This document shows, one piece after another, positions 32,960-43,476 of a stretch of 64,000 nucleotides of DNA (the stretch's first letter is position 1; each line of letters opens with the position of its first letter). The notes beneath the pieces were generated by a model, which had not been told where the DNA came from, ran no database searches, and saw only the letters and a list, made by a program, of their open reading frames with translations. A program made the translations under genes and the position numbers. The DNA is from Agrostemma githago (Eukaryota > Streptophyta > Magnoliopsida > Caryophyllales > Caryophyllaceae), in NCBI GenBank assembly GCA_958450325.1, contig OY288244.1, positions 31,908,424 through 31,972,423 of the forward strand. The letters run 5' to 3'.

Positions 32960-33525
32960 TATGTCACTCGTATAAAGAGTGCAATAGTTATGATGACGAT
33001 GGTTTTTGGGATAATGAGGAGGATGAATATGATGATTCGATATACTCCTCACCCTCTTCTACTATATTTACACGTATTGATTCCTCTTGTGATAACAAAA
33101 CAAACGTTGAGGAAGATTCCTCAAGTCAAAATGATATGAGTGATAGTTCAATCTTGGAGGATTCTCCAGTTATGATTGTTGAGAATGAGCAAAGAGAAAT
33201 GAGTGTGACCATTGAGGAGACTATGGAAGTCGGAGTAGGAGAAGAGGAGATAGTTGTTTTTGATGAGCCGAAAGATGATTTTCCCAAGAGAAGTGAATTA
33301 GTGTGCATGAACGGTGATGAAAAGGTGGAAGAAATAGAGGGCATGAATATTAAATTTAATATTCACAATGAAGGACCACCATCGATACCATTCGAGTCTT
33401 CATCGGTGTTAATTCTGGGAAAGTTTTATGTTCATCCTCGAGCCTATTTGACTGTACCAATGAAAAATCCATCTTATAAAGAGGAGTACATTGATTTTAA
33501 TTCATTTTTGAGCATAGAGGGTTGA
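32960..33525 (+). pseudogene. Acidic ORF in the Athila-type element, unrecognised
   Basis: An open frame enters at about 32962 (CHSYKECNSYDDDGFWDNEE) and ends at 33525; the first ATG is at 33136. It is very rich in Asp, Glu and Ser, with a more ordered end (LILGKFYVHPRAYLTVP...KEEYIDFNSF). It may be a continuation of the gag-like product after a frame shift at about 32955. I know no family for it. Confidence 0.4.
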
Positions 33526-35926
33526 AAAGATATTCTTTGCATGATTATTATGATGTGCTTATTTATAGATGGCGTCAATTAATATATATTTCTTATTGCC
33601 ACTATTCTCCATTGTCGGTTGAGGTAAGTAATTTAGTACTATTTTAATTCGAGTCAGTTTTTAGCAAGAAGTCGAGCAAACGACATTAAACAAAAGCGTT
33701 TCCAGGAAGCAACCTGCGTCTGGTATGGTTTTATTATTTTTATTTATTTATTTTCAAATTTTATTATGGGTCGTGTTTTGTTATTAGATTAATTATCGTT
33801 TTTCGTAGAATAAGTCGTTTATATTTATATTTTTTTATTTAAATTTTAAGTATTTTTTCTAATTTTTAGTACTTGTAGGAACGAGAAAGGTGGATTTTTT
33901 TTCAGGAATCCGTGTGACTAGCATGAGAGAAGATCACTAAAAAATCGAAAGAGATTGAAGAAATTCGTCTTACAGGAGGACAATACCAGCGATCCGCGCG
34001 CCTTACTCCATCTGGGATCAAATTTTTAATTTTCAAAAAAATAAAAAACCAAAAAAATTTACTACTAGTCACAGACTTCCCCCATCTTCTTCCTCTTCAT
34101 CCCCAATTTCCCTTCTTTAACTTACCTAAATCTTCATTCAATTTTCAATCCCCCTTTAATCTACCTCAAAATCTACTCCTCCATTAATCATTCTCAAATC
34201 CATACTCCATTAATCTACATCAAATTTCCATCCATCTCCCTCTGCATCCTATCCTCTCTCCCTGTGTTTTCCACTGCCGGTCAGTTCGCCCGGCACTGGT
34301 GGTTTGTCTGTTGTCGTTCATTCAGGTCGTCCATCCGTGTCGCCGGTCGTTCCTGTCGGTCCTAATTCTGTCAGTCTTCGGTCTGAAGGTCGTCGGTCAG
34401 TTTCTGTTTGTCAAGTCGCCGTTCGGTTCTAAGTTCAGTCTCAGGTCTGGTATGCTATTTCTGAACTCTTCTTCTTGTCACTTGTATGTGCCTCCTGCTA
34501 CGATTTGGGGCTGGGTAATTGTTATTGATTGGGTCGTTAGAGTCTCTGATTTGCCCGACTCTTGGTGGTGGGCTGAGATGTTGCTGGTCTTCATTTTGAT
34601 GGTTGGTCGTGAGTTGATTTGTGTCATGTTGGGTTGGATTAGTTTTCGATTTGGTGTTGTTTAAGTACTCGGGATTGTTGTTGGCTGAATTACTTTTGAT
34701 TTGGAGTTGCTAGAAGTTGGTGTTGACGGTTAGTGTTATCAAACTTTGTGTGTACTGGCTCCGGTTGCAGTATGAGTATGGAGAGTAAATTGATCGAAGA
34801 TTTAGCACCGATAAATCAACTCTCTTATGTAATTTGACTTTCATCTTCACGAAGTGGAGTTTGTTTGTGATGGTGACGTTTTACCCTATTGAGGGTGAAA
34901 TGGGCTAACGGTGCTGTGAAAATAAATGTTTACTCTCCGATGGTATTGGAATCTGTTGTGACGGAGATGCTTATTGATTCTTGAGTTTTTTTCCTCGTTT
35001 ATTAATCTTATGTATGTCCTTAATCTCACATCGAGGACAATGCTCGGAATAAGCATGGGTAGGGATTTATATATTTGTCTCGTCTTGTAACCGTCATTTA
35101 TATTGTAATTTAAAATAAAGGAGAAAAATTGAAAATAAATAAATAAATAAATAATCTCGGCTAGGTGAAAACCCGAAAGGGCGCCTAGGCAAGAATGAGA
35201 ATGTGGCCGAGGATGGAGTGAAAACCCGAAAGGGGCTCCGGGTAAAAAGAAAATTCGAGTTGCGTGCCACGAGAGTAGCGTGAGTTGAAAAAAAAACAAT
35301 GGCTAGAGTGAAAATCCGCAAGGGCTGACGCTCTAGGCAAAATGAGGGAATTAGGAAAAAACTAACAATTACTTTATTCATTTGTTGGTGTGGTGTCATA
35401 AGAAGAGTGACAAAGAAGGTCGGAAGGGTAGGGTAGTTGGTAACGGTGAGAAGAATCGCGGTGCGGAGTGGAGTGATTGCACTTTATTTATGCGATTGGG
35501 TGTAATTGTTTGATTCGGCGATTAAGTAATTCACATGGTTTGGTGTTGTATTAGTTGTGATCATTATTGATGTATTTTTGTGATTATTTGAAATCTTGTG
35601 AATCTGTGTTAGGATTAGAGCGATAAGAGGCGTTAGATGTTGGTATTAGCTTCTGATTAATTGCTAAAGTCCTTTGTTTTGATGAAGTGAACCGATGATA
35701 ATAGTTTGATGTTGTGTTCTGCTGATACACCTGAGCAATTGGTTTGATATCCAATTTTTGTGTGGAGTTGCTCGTGCATTTTTTTTCATTAACTGAGGGA
35801 GTTTGAAGGATGGCGAGTGAGGGCCGTGAGTGCAATGATTTTCCCGCGCGTTTGGACTAGTGATATTTTTATTCTGTTCTTTGAGTTTTACTCGAGGACG
35901 AGTAAAGGTTCAAGCGTGGGGATATT
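33526..35926 (+). other. Non-coding 3' internal region of the Athila-type element
   Basis: Contains the Athila-like block GCGTTTCCAGGAAGCAACC near 33697, a C/T-rich stretch at 34070-34260, CATCGAGGACAATGCTCGG near 35030 and, just before the LTR, ACTCGAGGACGAGTAAAGG. The 121-codon frame at 34299-34664 has no recognisable features. Nothing here looks like env or pol. Confidence 0.55.
35160..35340. repeat. Diverged repeats of GTGAAAACCCGAAAGGG
   Basis: Three copies at about 35166, 35218 and 35308 (the last as GTGAAAATCCGCAAGGG), each followed by a CTAGGC or CCGGGTA-type end and separated by 50-90 bp. Confidence 0.65.
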
Positions 35927-37142
35927 TGATAGATCGTATTTGGTACGGGTCAGAAGCGTCGATTCATGAGTATATTTGGTGACGTGGTAATGGTTTTGGG
36001 CTTAATTGAGTAGAATTCTCATTTTACAATATTAACTGTAATTGAGAATAACTATGTGATTTAATTGGAGCATGGAACGAAGCGAAAAGCCCAACCGAAG
36101 CTGGAGAACTGACAGTCTTACGCAGCTCGGAAATTGAAGACGGAACTTAAGTTGCTTTGGGTTCCGTGACAACTTAGTATTTATTAGGATTATTATTTTA
36201 TTTTATTTTATTTTGTAATTAGCTTTTGGTAATTATTAGACTTTCCTATTATTATTAGACTACTATTATTACTAGTTTATATAGTCATTATTAGTATTAG
36301 TTTAGAGGGAGAGATTATGAGCCCTAGTTTTCTCAAGATTATGTGTAACTAATTTTTCCTTTTTGGTTCAAGACATTGAAGCGCTTAATTATCGATTGTG
36401 AGTTTGAAAGTTCTTATTTTTATTCTTGATTATTGATCAATTGCTCAGTTTAATTATATGAATCTTGTTATTGATTTCTTGATTAATCAACTAGTTATCT
36501 TTTGCGTCGTTCTATTGTTAGTTTTGTTAATTGAACAAGATTTCTTGATTAACTTGAACTGAGTAACATCTGAGACTTAATTATTGAACGAGATTCGTTG
36601 ATATTAAGACTTAGGAGCAATTATCATAGATTTATAGCACAACTGGATTGTATGTGTTTAGTTATCTCTTTATCGAATTCTCTATATATTAATGCTGCTA
36701 TTGAATTAAATCTAGAACTTGATTGTTTAGGTTGTTTAACAGTTAGATCTAATTAAGAACGGGATACGTTTTAATTAGTTATTCATAAGGAGGATTAGAA
36801 TCTACGATTCGGGACAAAGTAGTCAAGAATAATAATTTGAACCGGATTTCGATGATCAATTGTGATTAAGTTGTGGATTTGTACTTGATCCGAGACCTTT
36901 TAATCATTTGATTTATTAGTTAAAGTTTTCATCTTTATCGTTTTAGTTATTAGACAATCATTCAAAACCCTCATATTTATTCTATAATTAATTAGTTTAT
37001 TATCGTCCTACATTACTACACTGTTATAGTTAAACCAATTCCTTGTGGGTTCGACCCTTATTTCCATTATATTATTTTTTTAGTTTGTTAGTTATTAGTG
37101 ATTATGAATTGTAATTTGAGGCATACGACTTTATTTATGTCA
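35927..37142 (+). repeat. 3' LTR of the Athila-type element
   Basis: 1216 bp, TGATAGATCG to TTATGTCA, preceded by CAAGCGTGGGGATAT. Confidence 0.85.
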
Positions 37143-38217
37143 CTACTGCTGTTGTCTTTTGTTTCTGTTTCTGCGGCTATTGTTGTTGTCATTCGACATT
37201 GATGTTGTGCGTTGTTGTGCTTCTACTGCTGCTGTCTTCTTCTTCTTCGCATCTTTTCGTCATGTTTCGGTTATCGTCATCTGTTGTTGTTACTGATGTC
37301 ATTCCGCTCTCTATTGTCTGAAGATCCTTTGCTGCTGCGTTTTACTGCTGCTGTTACGTTTGTGCGGTTGCTGCTGCTATTTTCGTTGTTGTCGTTTCGG
37401 TGTTGCTTCTTCTTCTTCTTCTTCTTCTTCTTTTTCTTCTTCATCTTCCAATCATTGTTCTCCTTCTTCTACTGTTTCCTTGCTATTGCTACTGTCGTCT
37501 ATTGTTGTTCCTTTTGGTGTGGATTTACTGATATGACTCATACCTGACTTTCGTTCTTTGTCGCTACTATCGTCGAGTTTATGGTCTTATACATGACTCT
37601 TGATGCTTTTTTGGTCTTTCTCAATACGAATCGTTGTGTCTGGTAGCGTCGTTGTTATAGTCTTGTTTCGTTGCCCCGTTTTCTTACTTTAGTCTTTTCC
37701 AACTTTCTCTAATTTCAACCCCTTGGTTTTCCATGTCTTCGTGTTTCGATTTTTCGTTGAAGTCTCAAGCTATTCGATAGAACAAGTGTGAAAACGACTT
37801 TCGAGTTAGTGACTGCAGCTTGGACTATTAGACTAGCAATTACTTTGAAGTTATCGTTCCGACTCAAGGTAACTTTAGGACGTTACTCGATTTTATATGT
37901 ATGTTTGAGTAATAGTATGTAGTAAATATCTTAACTTCAATTTTCTAATTTTAGCTATTTATTATTTGCTAATAATAATATTCTTAAATTGTGTATCTTA
38001 TAAATATTTTTCAACTTTCGATATCGTTTTATAAATCGTTAGTAATATTTATAATCGTTATAATATTTTGTTGGTTATCGTGACACTAGTAACTAAACAA
38101 TAACGATTACATATTATTTTTCATATTCCGTTAATTTATAATTTTAACTCAAAATCGTATTTTTATATTATAGTCCAGGTTTATATATTTGTTTAATAAA
38201 TTAATTTTCGTTTTATG
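37143..38217 (+). repeat. LTR-like sequence, right part
   Basis: Continues 31048 after the CTACT duplication. Rich in CTG/CTT triplets, with a (TTC)n run at about 37409-37440. CTCAAGGTAAC near 37863 resembles a block of the Tekay LTR at 11697. The frame over 37212-37547 is low-complexity and not a gene. Confidence 0.45.
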
Positions 38218-38457
38218 ATTTATACTAATAAATGAGAAAATAGTCGATTTTGTTATAAATATATTTTTAGTCGAGACTATTTTATATAATATTTTTAGTC
38301 GTTTTCCTATTGTATAGGGTAGAGGTATGAGAAAATATATTTATACTAATAAATGAGAAAATAGTCGATTTTGTTGTAAATATATTTTTAGTCGAGACTA
38401 AAAATATATTTTTAGTCGTTTTCCTATTGTATAGGGTAGAGGTATGAGAGTTTATAT
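38218..38457. repeat. Tandem duplication, unit about 120 bp
   Basis: TTTATACTAATAAATGAGAA...GTAGAGGTATGAGA occurs at about 38219-38338 and again at about 38339-38457, with few changes plus a small indel (TATTTTATATAAT against TAAAAATAT). Within each unit TATTTTTAGTCG repeats, and the second copy holds an inverted repeat around CGAGACTA. Confidence 0.8.
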
Positions 38458-39565
38458 AATACTCTCAACCTAAATAGAAACCCTAAACAGATTACGAAAC
38501 CCTATACAATAGGAAGACCTAGGTCAGATACTCAGATACTGATTAGGAAAAGGTCATATACTCAGATATTGATTAGGAAACTCTAATAAATTAGATAAAA
38601 ATTATAAACTTTTCTAACTAAACAGATTTAAAACCAATTCGAGATCCGAAAGGACAATTGCTATACTTATTTCCCAACAATCTCCACCTAGACTTGAATT
38701 GTCTCACAATCAGATCAAACAGATGCACTCCAACGAATGTCAGATGTACCAGAAGCACTCCAATGAATGCCAGATATAATAGAAATAAAACTCCTCTCCC
38801 CCTCCTGCCTCAGATATTACCCAACAAAGGGCAATCAGATATTTCCAAATTTTAGCAAGTCCAAACCATGTTCGAACTTGCTATTCGGATCCAGATCAGC
38901 CAATCCCACCTCATCTCGATTACCATACCCGTTCCAAAGCTTGATTGAGTGCTCACGGACCAAACTTTGTTACTTCTGAACTGGTAATGAAGAAATTGAT
39001 GGTTAAGATTCAGATTCAGATTCAGATTGTAGTGGTTGATCTTTAGACTTTGTTTCACTATTGTCAAGAGTTGCTTGCTGCTCCACTTGTTTATTTGTAG
39101 TACCACTACTTCTATCTTCATCCGATTTCAGTGATGATATCATCAGACAAATTGTACTCTCCTCCAGAACGACCATCTCAGTGGTGACTGTGTCATCCAT
39201 CTTTCTTCACGAATGGCGTCCACCGTCTCTGTTTTTTTAAGAATGTCCACATCTTGATCTGCCATAAACTAAAATTATTCCTCCCATCAAAACTCTCAAT
39301 TTTATTGCTCATCACAGACATCTTTCTCACAGATCAGAAAAACTCAAAGCTCTGATATCATCAGTTTGTTACAACGAAAGAGAAAGATAAACAAATAAGA
39401 ACGTAAATCGAGAGACAGACAGATTTATGCGGTTCACTAACAACTTGTTAGCTACATCCACGGGCAGAAGAAGGGGATAGTTTATTAATTTGAGGAGAGG
39501 TTACAGATTTCAGACTGATAGCATAATTTCAAGGGTATTGGTATGAGAGTTTATATAATACTTCT
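38437..39565 (-). mobile_element. Short Ty1/copia relic
   Basis: On the minus strand: degenerate primer site TGATATCAGAGC at 39349-39360 (one mismatch to initiator tRNA-Met), an LTR end TTGTAACA at 39367, an ATG near 39266 (MADQDVDILKK), a polypurine tract TCTAGGTGGAGAT at 38680-38692 and a 3' LTR start TGTTGGGAAATAAG at 38679. The TATA segment TATATAAACTCTCATACC appears in both LTR remnants (about 38440 and 39543). The internal part is only about 650 bp, so pol is gone. Confidence 0.65.
39003..39266 (-). pseudogene. Remnant of the copia-relic coding start
   Basis: ATG at 39266 begins MADQDVDILKK and changes frame after about 20 codons into the open stretch 39200-39003 (MDDTVTTEMVV...), which is Ser/Glu/Gln-rich and ends in (SE)n. 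Low complexity, no recognisable domain. Confidence 0.35.
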
Positions 39566-40427
39566 GATATTAGCAACATCATCTCGACTTTAAATTGTCC
39601 GTGAAATTTGCATGTATGTACGTCTACCACGGTTCAAGGTTGCATTTTTTTTGGCTCTACATACCACATTATATACGTATATGTGTCGCGAATAATAAAC
39701 CCTAGTTACTTTTATTTAATAATTTGTTGTATTATTATATGTGATGTTAAGTATTCTATTTATTAAATTTAGAGTTAATTATATGAGCATTCAATCCAAA
39801 CCTTTTCGGTTACCCTTATTTAATTAATTAATGGTTATAATAATCAAATAGAAAAGTAATATTCATTCGTACAGAATGGAAGATTTCAAATTTCAATGCG
39901 TTTAAGTAAATCCATTTTTTAACTTTAATTTTTTGACTTCTCGACAAATATGATTCATTTATTACATTTATTATCGCTTAAATTTTTTTAATCACATATT
40001 TTTCTACAACTTGTATCTAATACACCGTAAAGACTAATTTGTTACTATGTTATTAGTATGTGGTATTAATTTATGCTTTTATTAGATTCCTTATTAATTT
40101 TATTATTAATTAATTGAAACCTTTTCGTTTGCCCTTATTTTATTAGTTGTTATAACAATCAATACAAACTTAATATTCATTGATAAGGAATGACAAATAC
40201 TTTACAACAAATATGATTCATTTCTCCTAGGTAACTATTGTCTGCTCTAATTACAACTTTAAGCACCATCATTATTCCAATCGAAGCTACATTTCAACTA
40301 TGTTTAATTCCATTAAACACGAAATCGATCCACATGTAATTTCAGACAACTACTCTGTATATATATTCGCTAAACGACTTGGTGGATAATTTACAAAACC
40401 AACGCACACAATTTTTAAGCGGATAAT
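39566..40427. other. AT-rich region with a diverged direct repeat
   Basis: AAACCTTTTCG(G/T)TT(A/G)CCCTTATTT, an ATCAA block, an AATATTCATT block and ACAAATATGATTCATTT recur in the same order at about 39799-39965 and 40117-40222. No gene. Confidence 0.5.
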
Positions 40428-40456
40428 CCCGTGAATTTCACGGGTGACGTACCTAG
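40428..40456 (+). mobile_element. Helitron-like 3' terminus
   Basis: Perfect hairpin CCCGTG-AATT-TCACGGG, then TGACGTAC and CTAG before T. The best of the three Helitron-like ends here. The element body would lie to the left; the 5' end was not identified. Confidence 0.6.
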
Positions 40457-40765
40457 TTACATAATCAATATCTCCCACAAACATGCTTGTGGTCTTCAAA
40501 TTAAGCTCCATAACTTCTCCAAAAGCTTGATGATCATCCAAATAAATGCTCCATGGCGAAATCCAAGTTCAACCATTGTTCTCAAGCTAACAAAGCAAAC
40601 AAACAAAAGAAAATATGATACATATATATACAAGGTGGTTGTTGAGGATACCACCAAACCTACATCAAATGTGATACAAACTCAACCCGGGTCGCCATCA
40701 TAGCGACCGATCCATAGTTCACCTCCATCAAAACTTGCCCGTGGCTCGGACACACACATGATCCT

Positions 40766-41098
40766 TCATAATTTTTGGAGGGTGGTTTTAACTTCTTGTA
40801 CTAGCCGGGATACTTCATACCATTTTAACTTTTGATTGCCAACTTCGACCTTTGCTTTATCAATGGGGCTTACACCCTCGTTGCGCGTCATTAGCTTCCC
40901 GTCTCTTGGTTCCATGTTCACCACACTTTTCGATTTCTTCTTTTTGGATTTTTTGATAGCTCCCCTACGGGAAGTTGGAAAAGTGTTGGAAGATGAACTC
41001 GTAGGCGGTTGCACTGTGATCGAATCATTAAGCTTCACCTTTGTTTCAACAATATCGAGTAAATTACTAGACTTAACTTCATTCTCCTTTTCTATCAC
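40766..41098 (-). pseudogene. Lys-rich linker ORF downstream of Athila protease
   Basis: 110 codons: a Ser/Thr-rich part, a basic cluster (RRGAIKKSKKKKSKS) and a helical tail. It follows the protease frame with a 24-bp gap and is probably the downstream continuation of the same polyprotein after a frame break. No catalytic motif. Confidence 0.4.
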
Positions 41099-41122
41099 AA
41101 GGGACTCGGCATCTAGAAGGTA

Positions 41123-41770
41123 TTAAAACATTTCATTTCCGAAGACATCACTCACTATTGGATTTTCAAACGTGATAGGTAATTTGAATCGAACGATCTC
41201 TTCACCGACATCAAACGAAAGCTTCCCCCTTTTAACATCTATGATTGCTCCGCCGGTAGCCAAAAAGGGCCTACCTAGGATTATGGGGGCATGCTTGTTT
41301 ACTTTCACGTCCATTACCACAATGTCGGTAGGGATCGAGAGATTTTTAACTCGAACTAACACGTCTTTAATCATACCAACCGGAGTCTTGATGGAACCGT
41401 CGGCCAGTCGAATTTTGATCGGTGTTTGCTTCATATTGTAGATATTGAGATCATTCACGATTGATAGAGGGATAATGCTCACGACCGCTCCAAGGTCACA
41501 TAGAGCATAATCGATTTCAACATTCCCTATTGTGCAAGGTATTGAGAAACTCCCGGGATCACCCATTTTGGTGGGGATCTTGCTCGATAAGGCCGAATTA
41601 CACTCTTCGGTGAGTGCAACCACAATTGTATCATCACATCGGCCGGCTATCTCGGTGAGAGGGGGAGTTACCTTATCCTTCTTTAGCAATATGGAGAATG
41701 AGGTGGAATTGATGCCCTTCCTATTGATCGGAATTGGTAAAAGTGGCACATGTGGCTTAGAAGGTGGCAT
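41123..41770 (-). pseudogene. pro: Athila aspartic protease domain
   Basis: GDPGSFSIPCTIGNVEIDYA, then the active-site CDLGAVVSIIPLSI, LADGSIKTPVG and IILGRPFLATGGAIIDVKRG. This is the Athila-type retropepsin with DLGA in place of DTGA. The domain is well preserved over about 200 residues, but the frame is cut from gag upstream and there is no RT after it. Confidence 0.8.
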
Positions 41771-42040
41771 GCTTTTCTCTTTTTGAGTTTAATTTATCAC
41801 ATAACCCTTATCTCCCTTGATGTAATTAGAAGGGTCCCTTATTCCGCGCTCGATTACATTGGTTACACAAGGATCTTCCTCACAGCGAGTTGTTCTTGGT
41901 GGATGCGTTTTCAACTTGCTAGAATGAGGGACACTTTGATTTTCAACATGTTTTATCTTCGTTTTTCCCACTTGATTTAGACCCAGGATTTTGCGAGGGT
42001 CTACTAATTCTTTTCCTTCATTCCATGTGGCGGCATTGGC

Positions 42041-42781
42041 TTATGCTTGATATTGCGGGTAATTAGGATTTTGAGGTTGTCCGGGTAGTCCTTGTGGTGG
42101 ATGTACCGGAAAGGTAGGAGCCTTGGTGGCTTCTTGTGATTTCCTAGCTTTGAGTTCATTTCTTATATCCGAAATCTCAGAAGCTAAGAATGTTATCGCC
42201 TTCATCATGAATTGTATAGGATGCTCGCATTGGCCATTCCATTGACCTTGTTGGTAATCGCCATGGAAAGGTGGAGGTTGGTTATATATGGGATTGTATC
42301 CTTGGGAATTTTGATTGAAGTTAGGATGATACCCTTGGACATAATCCCCTTGTTTGAAGCTTTGAATACCTTGATTATAACCTTGAAAACCGTGGCTATT
42401 CCCTTGATTGTGAAAATTACCTTCAAGATTTTGGTAATTGTTTCCTTGATTCATGTGTTGATTATGGAATTCACCTTGGCTTTGGAAATAATCGCCTCCT
42501 TGATTGTTAAAATTTTCCTCTTGCAGAGGTAGCAAGAATGGAGTTGCTTTGGGAGGCCTTTGAATGAATGATTTTTGTTGATTGTTTGAATTGAAGGGCA
42601 TTTGTTGTTGTCCCCCTTGATACATTGGTCCCAGATTTTGCACACCATGATTTGGATAATAGTTGTATTGTTGCACATGGTTCCTTGTTTCAGGATTGTA
42701 TGTGTTTGGAAAAGGGTCATTTTGATGCATTGGATTGATATTTTGAAACACTTGGACTTCACTGCATTCTTGATAGGACAT
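42041..42781 (-). pseudogene. gag: Athila gag C-terminal region, Asn/Gln-rich
   Basis: 246 codons of low-complexity Asn, Gln, Gly and Tyr (NQGNNYQN, QGYNQG) following the zinc knuckle and ending before the protease. An end such as FMMKAITFLASEISDIRNEL may form a coiled coil. Typical of the linker between gag and protease in Athila elements. Confidence 0.65.
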
Positions 42782-43255
42782 TCCTTTATAAGGACGACAA
42801 TTGTTGGACTTATGACCATATTTTCCACAACACTAACAAGGGATTTTTTGTAGTGGAGGTCGTCTTGGTGGCCTTGATTGAACTTGTTTCACATCCCTTG
42901 AGTTAGAATTAGGAGTTATACCATCAAACCTCTTGGTTAGTTCTTCCGATTGTAATTCGAGCTTTGATTCATTTTTAATGGAAGTGCTTTCCAAGGGTTG
43001 GGAATGTGAATAAAGAGGTGGTATGATGGGTTCTTGGAAGTTTCTTGGGGGTGGTGGTGAAATGGGAGGTGTAGAAGGTGGAGAAATTTTTTGTGGAGTG
43101 ATAAGAGGTGATGTAGTTGGAGAAATTTGTGGAGTGAAAGGTGTAAGTGGATTATTAGTAGTGGGAGTGGTAGTAGTTGGTGATATGAATGGATTTGGAG
43201 GAGGTGGAAGGATAGGATGAATGTTTGGTGGTGTGAGGTATGAATATGGAATCAC
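42782..43255 (-). pseudogene. gag: Athila gag: Pro-rich segment and broken zinc knuckle
   Basis: Begins MIPYSYLTPPNIHP and is very rich in Pro/Thr. It ends RRPPLQKIPC before a TAG stop at about 42834. The stop falls inside what would be the knuckle C-x-C-C-GKYGH-KSNNC. The capsid core expected upstream is missing between here and the primer site, so gag is internally deleted. Confidence 0.6.
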
Positions 43256-43455
43256 CTTTGTTGAATTATTTCCCCGGAATCACATAGCTTTAGAAAACAT
43301 CTCTGGCTCGGGATCGAACCAAAACGTGATAACCTGTTCCTGGGCAAAGACTCATGTAGAAGGTGAATCTCCTAGCACCAAGTGGTACTAGGGTAGAGAG
43401 AATAAAAAAGCAAAACCAAACACAAAAAGACAAAAACTCAATCAACTAATCGCCG

Positions 43456-43473
43456 TCCCCGGCAACGGCGCCA
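43456..43473 (-). other. Primer-binding site of the Athila fragment
   Basis: TGGCGCCGTTGCCGGGGA on the minus strand, three bases after the LTR end GATCA. Confidence 0.85.
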
Positions 43474-43476
43474 TTT

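Larger units (their letters stand above)
31049..37142 (+). mobile_element. Complete but defective Athila-type element
   Basis: LTRs at 31049-32233 and 35927-37142, target duplication CTACT on both sides (31044-31048 and 37143-37147). The primer site TGGCGCCGTTGCCGGGG is just after the 5' LTR and the polypurine-like tract AGCGTGGGGATAT just before the 3' LTR. The internal region is only 3.7 kb, with a broken gag-like start and an acidic ORF; no protease, RT or integrase. The LTRs differ by several percent, so it is older than the CRM-like element. A non-autonomous derivative that must have been mobilised in trans. Confidence 0.85.

Noticed and set aside
34299..34664. 121-codon ORF in the Athila-type interior as env
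   Set aside because: Hydrophobic composition but no signal peptide plus transmembrane pattern that I would accept; follows a C/T-rich non-coding stretch.
37212..37547. ORF of 111 codons rich in Phe, Leu and Cys
   Set aside because: Low-complexity CTT/CTG sequence that continues an LTR leader; looks membrane-like only by composition.
42833..43255. Pro-rich ORF as a plant cell-wall (extensin-like) protein
   Set aside because: It has no signal peptide or Ser-Pro4 repeats, and it runs into the Athila zinc-knuckle region on the same strand.
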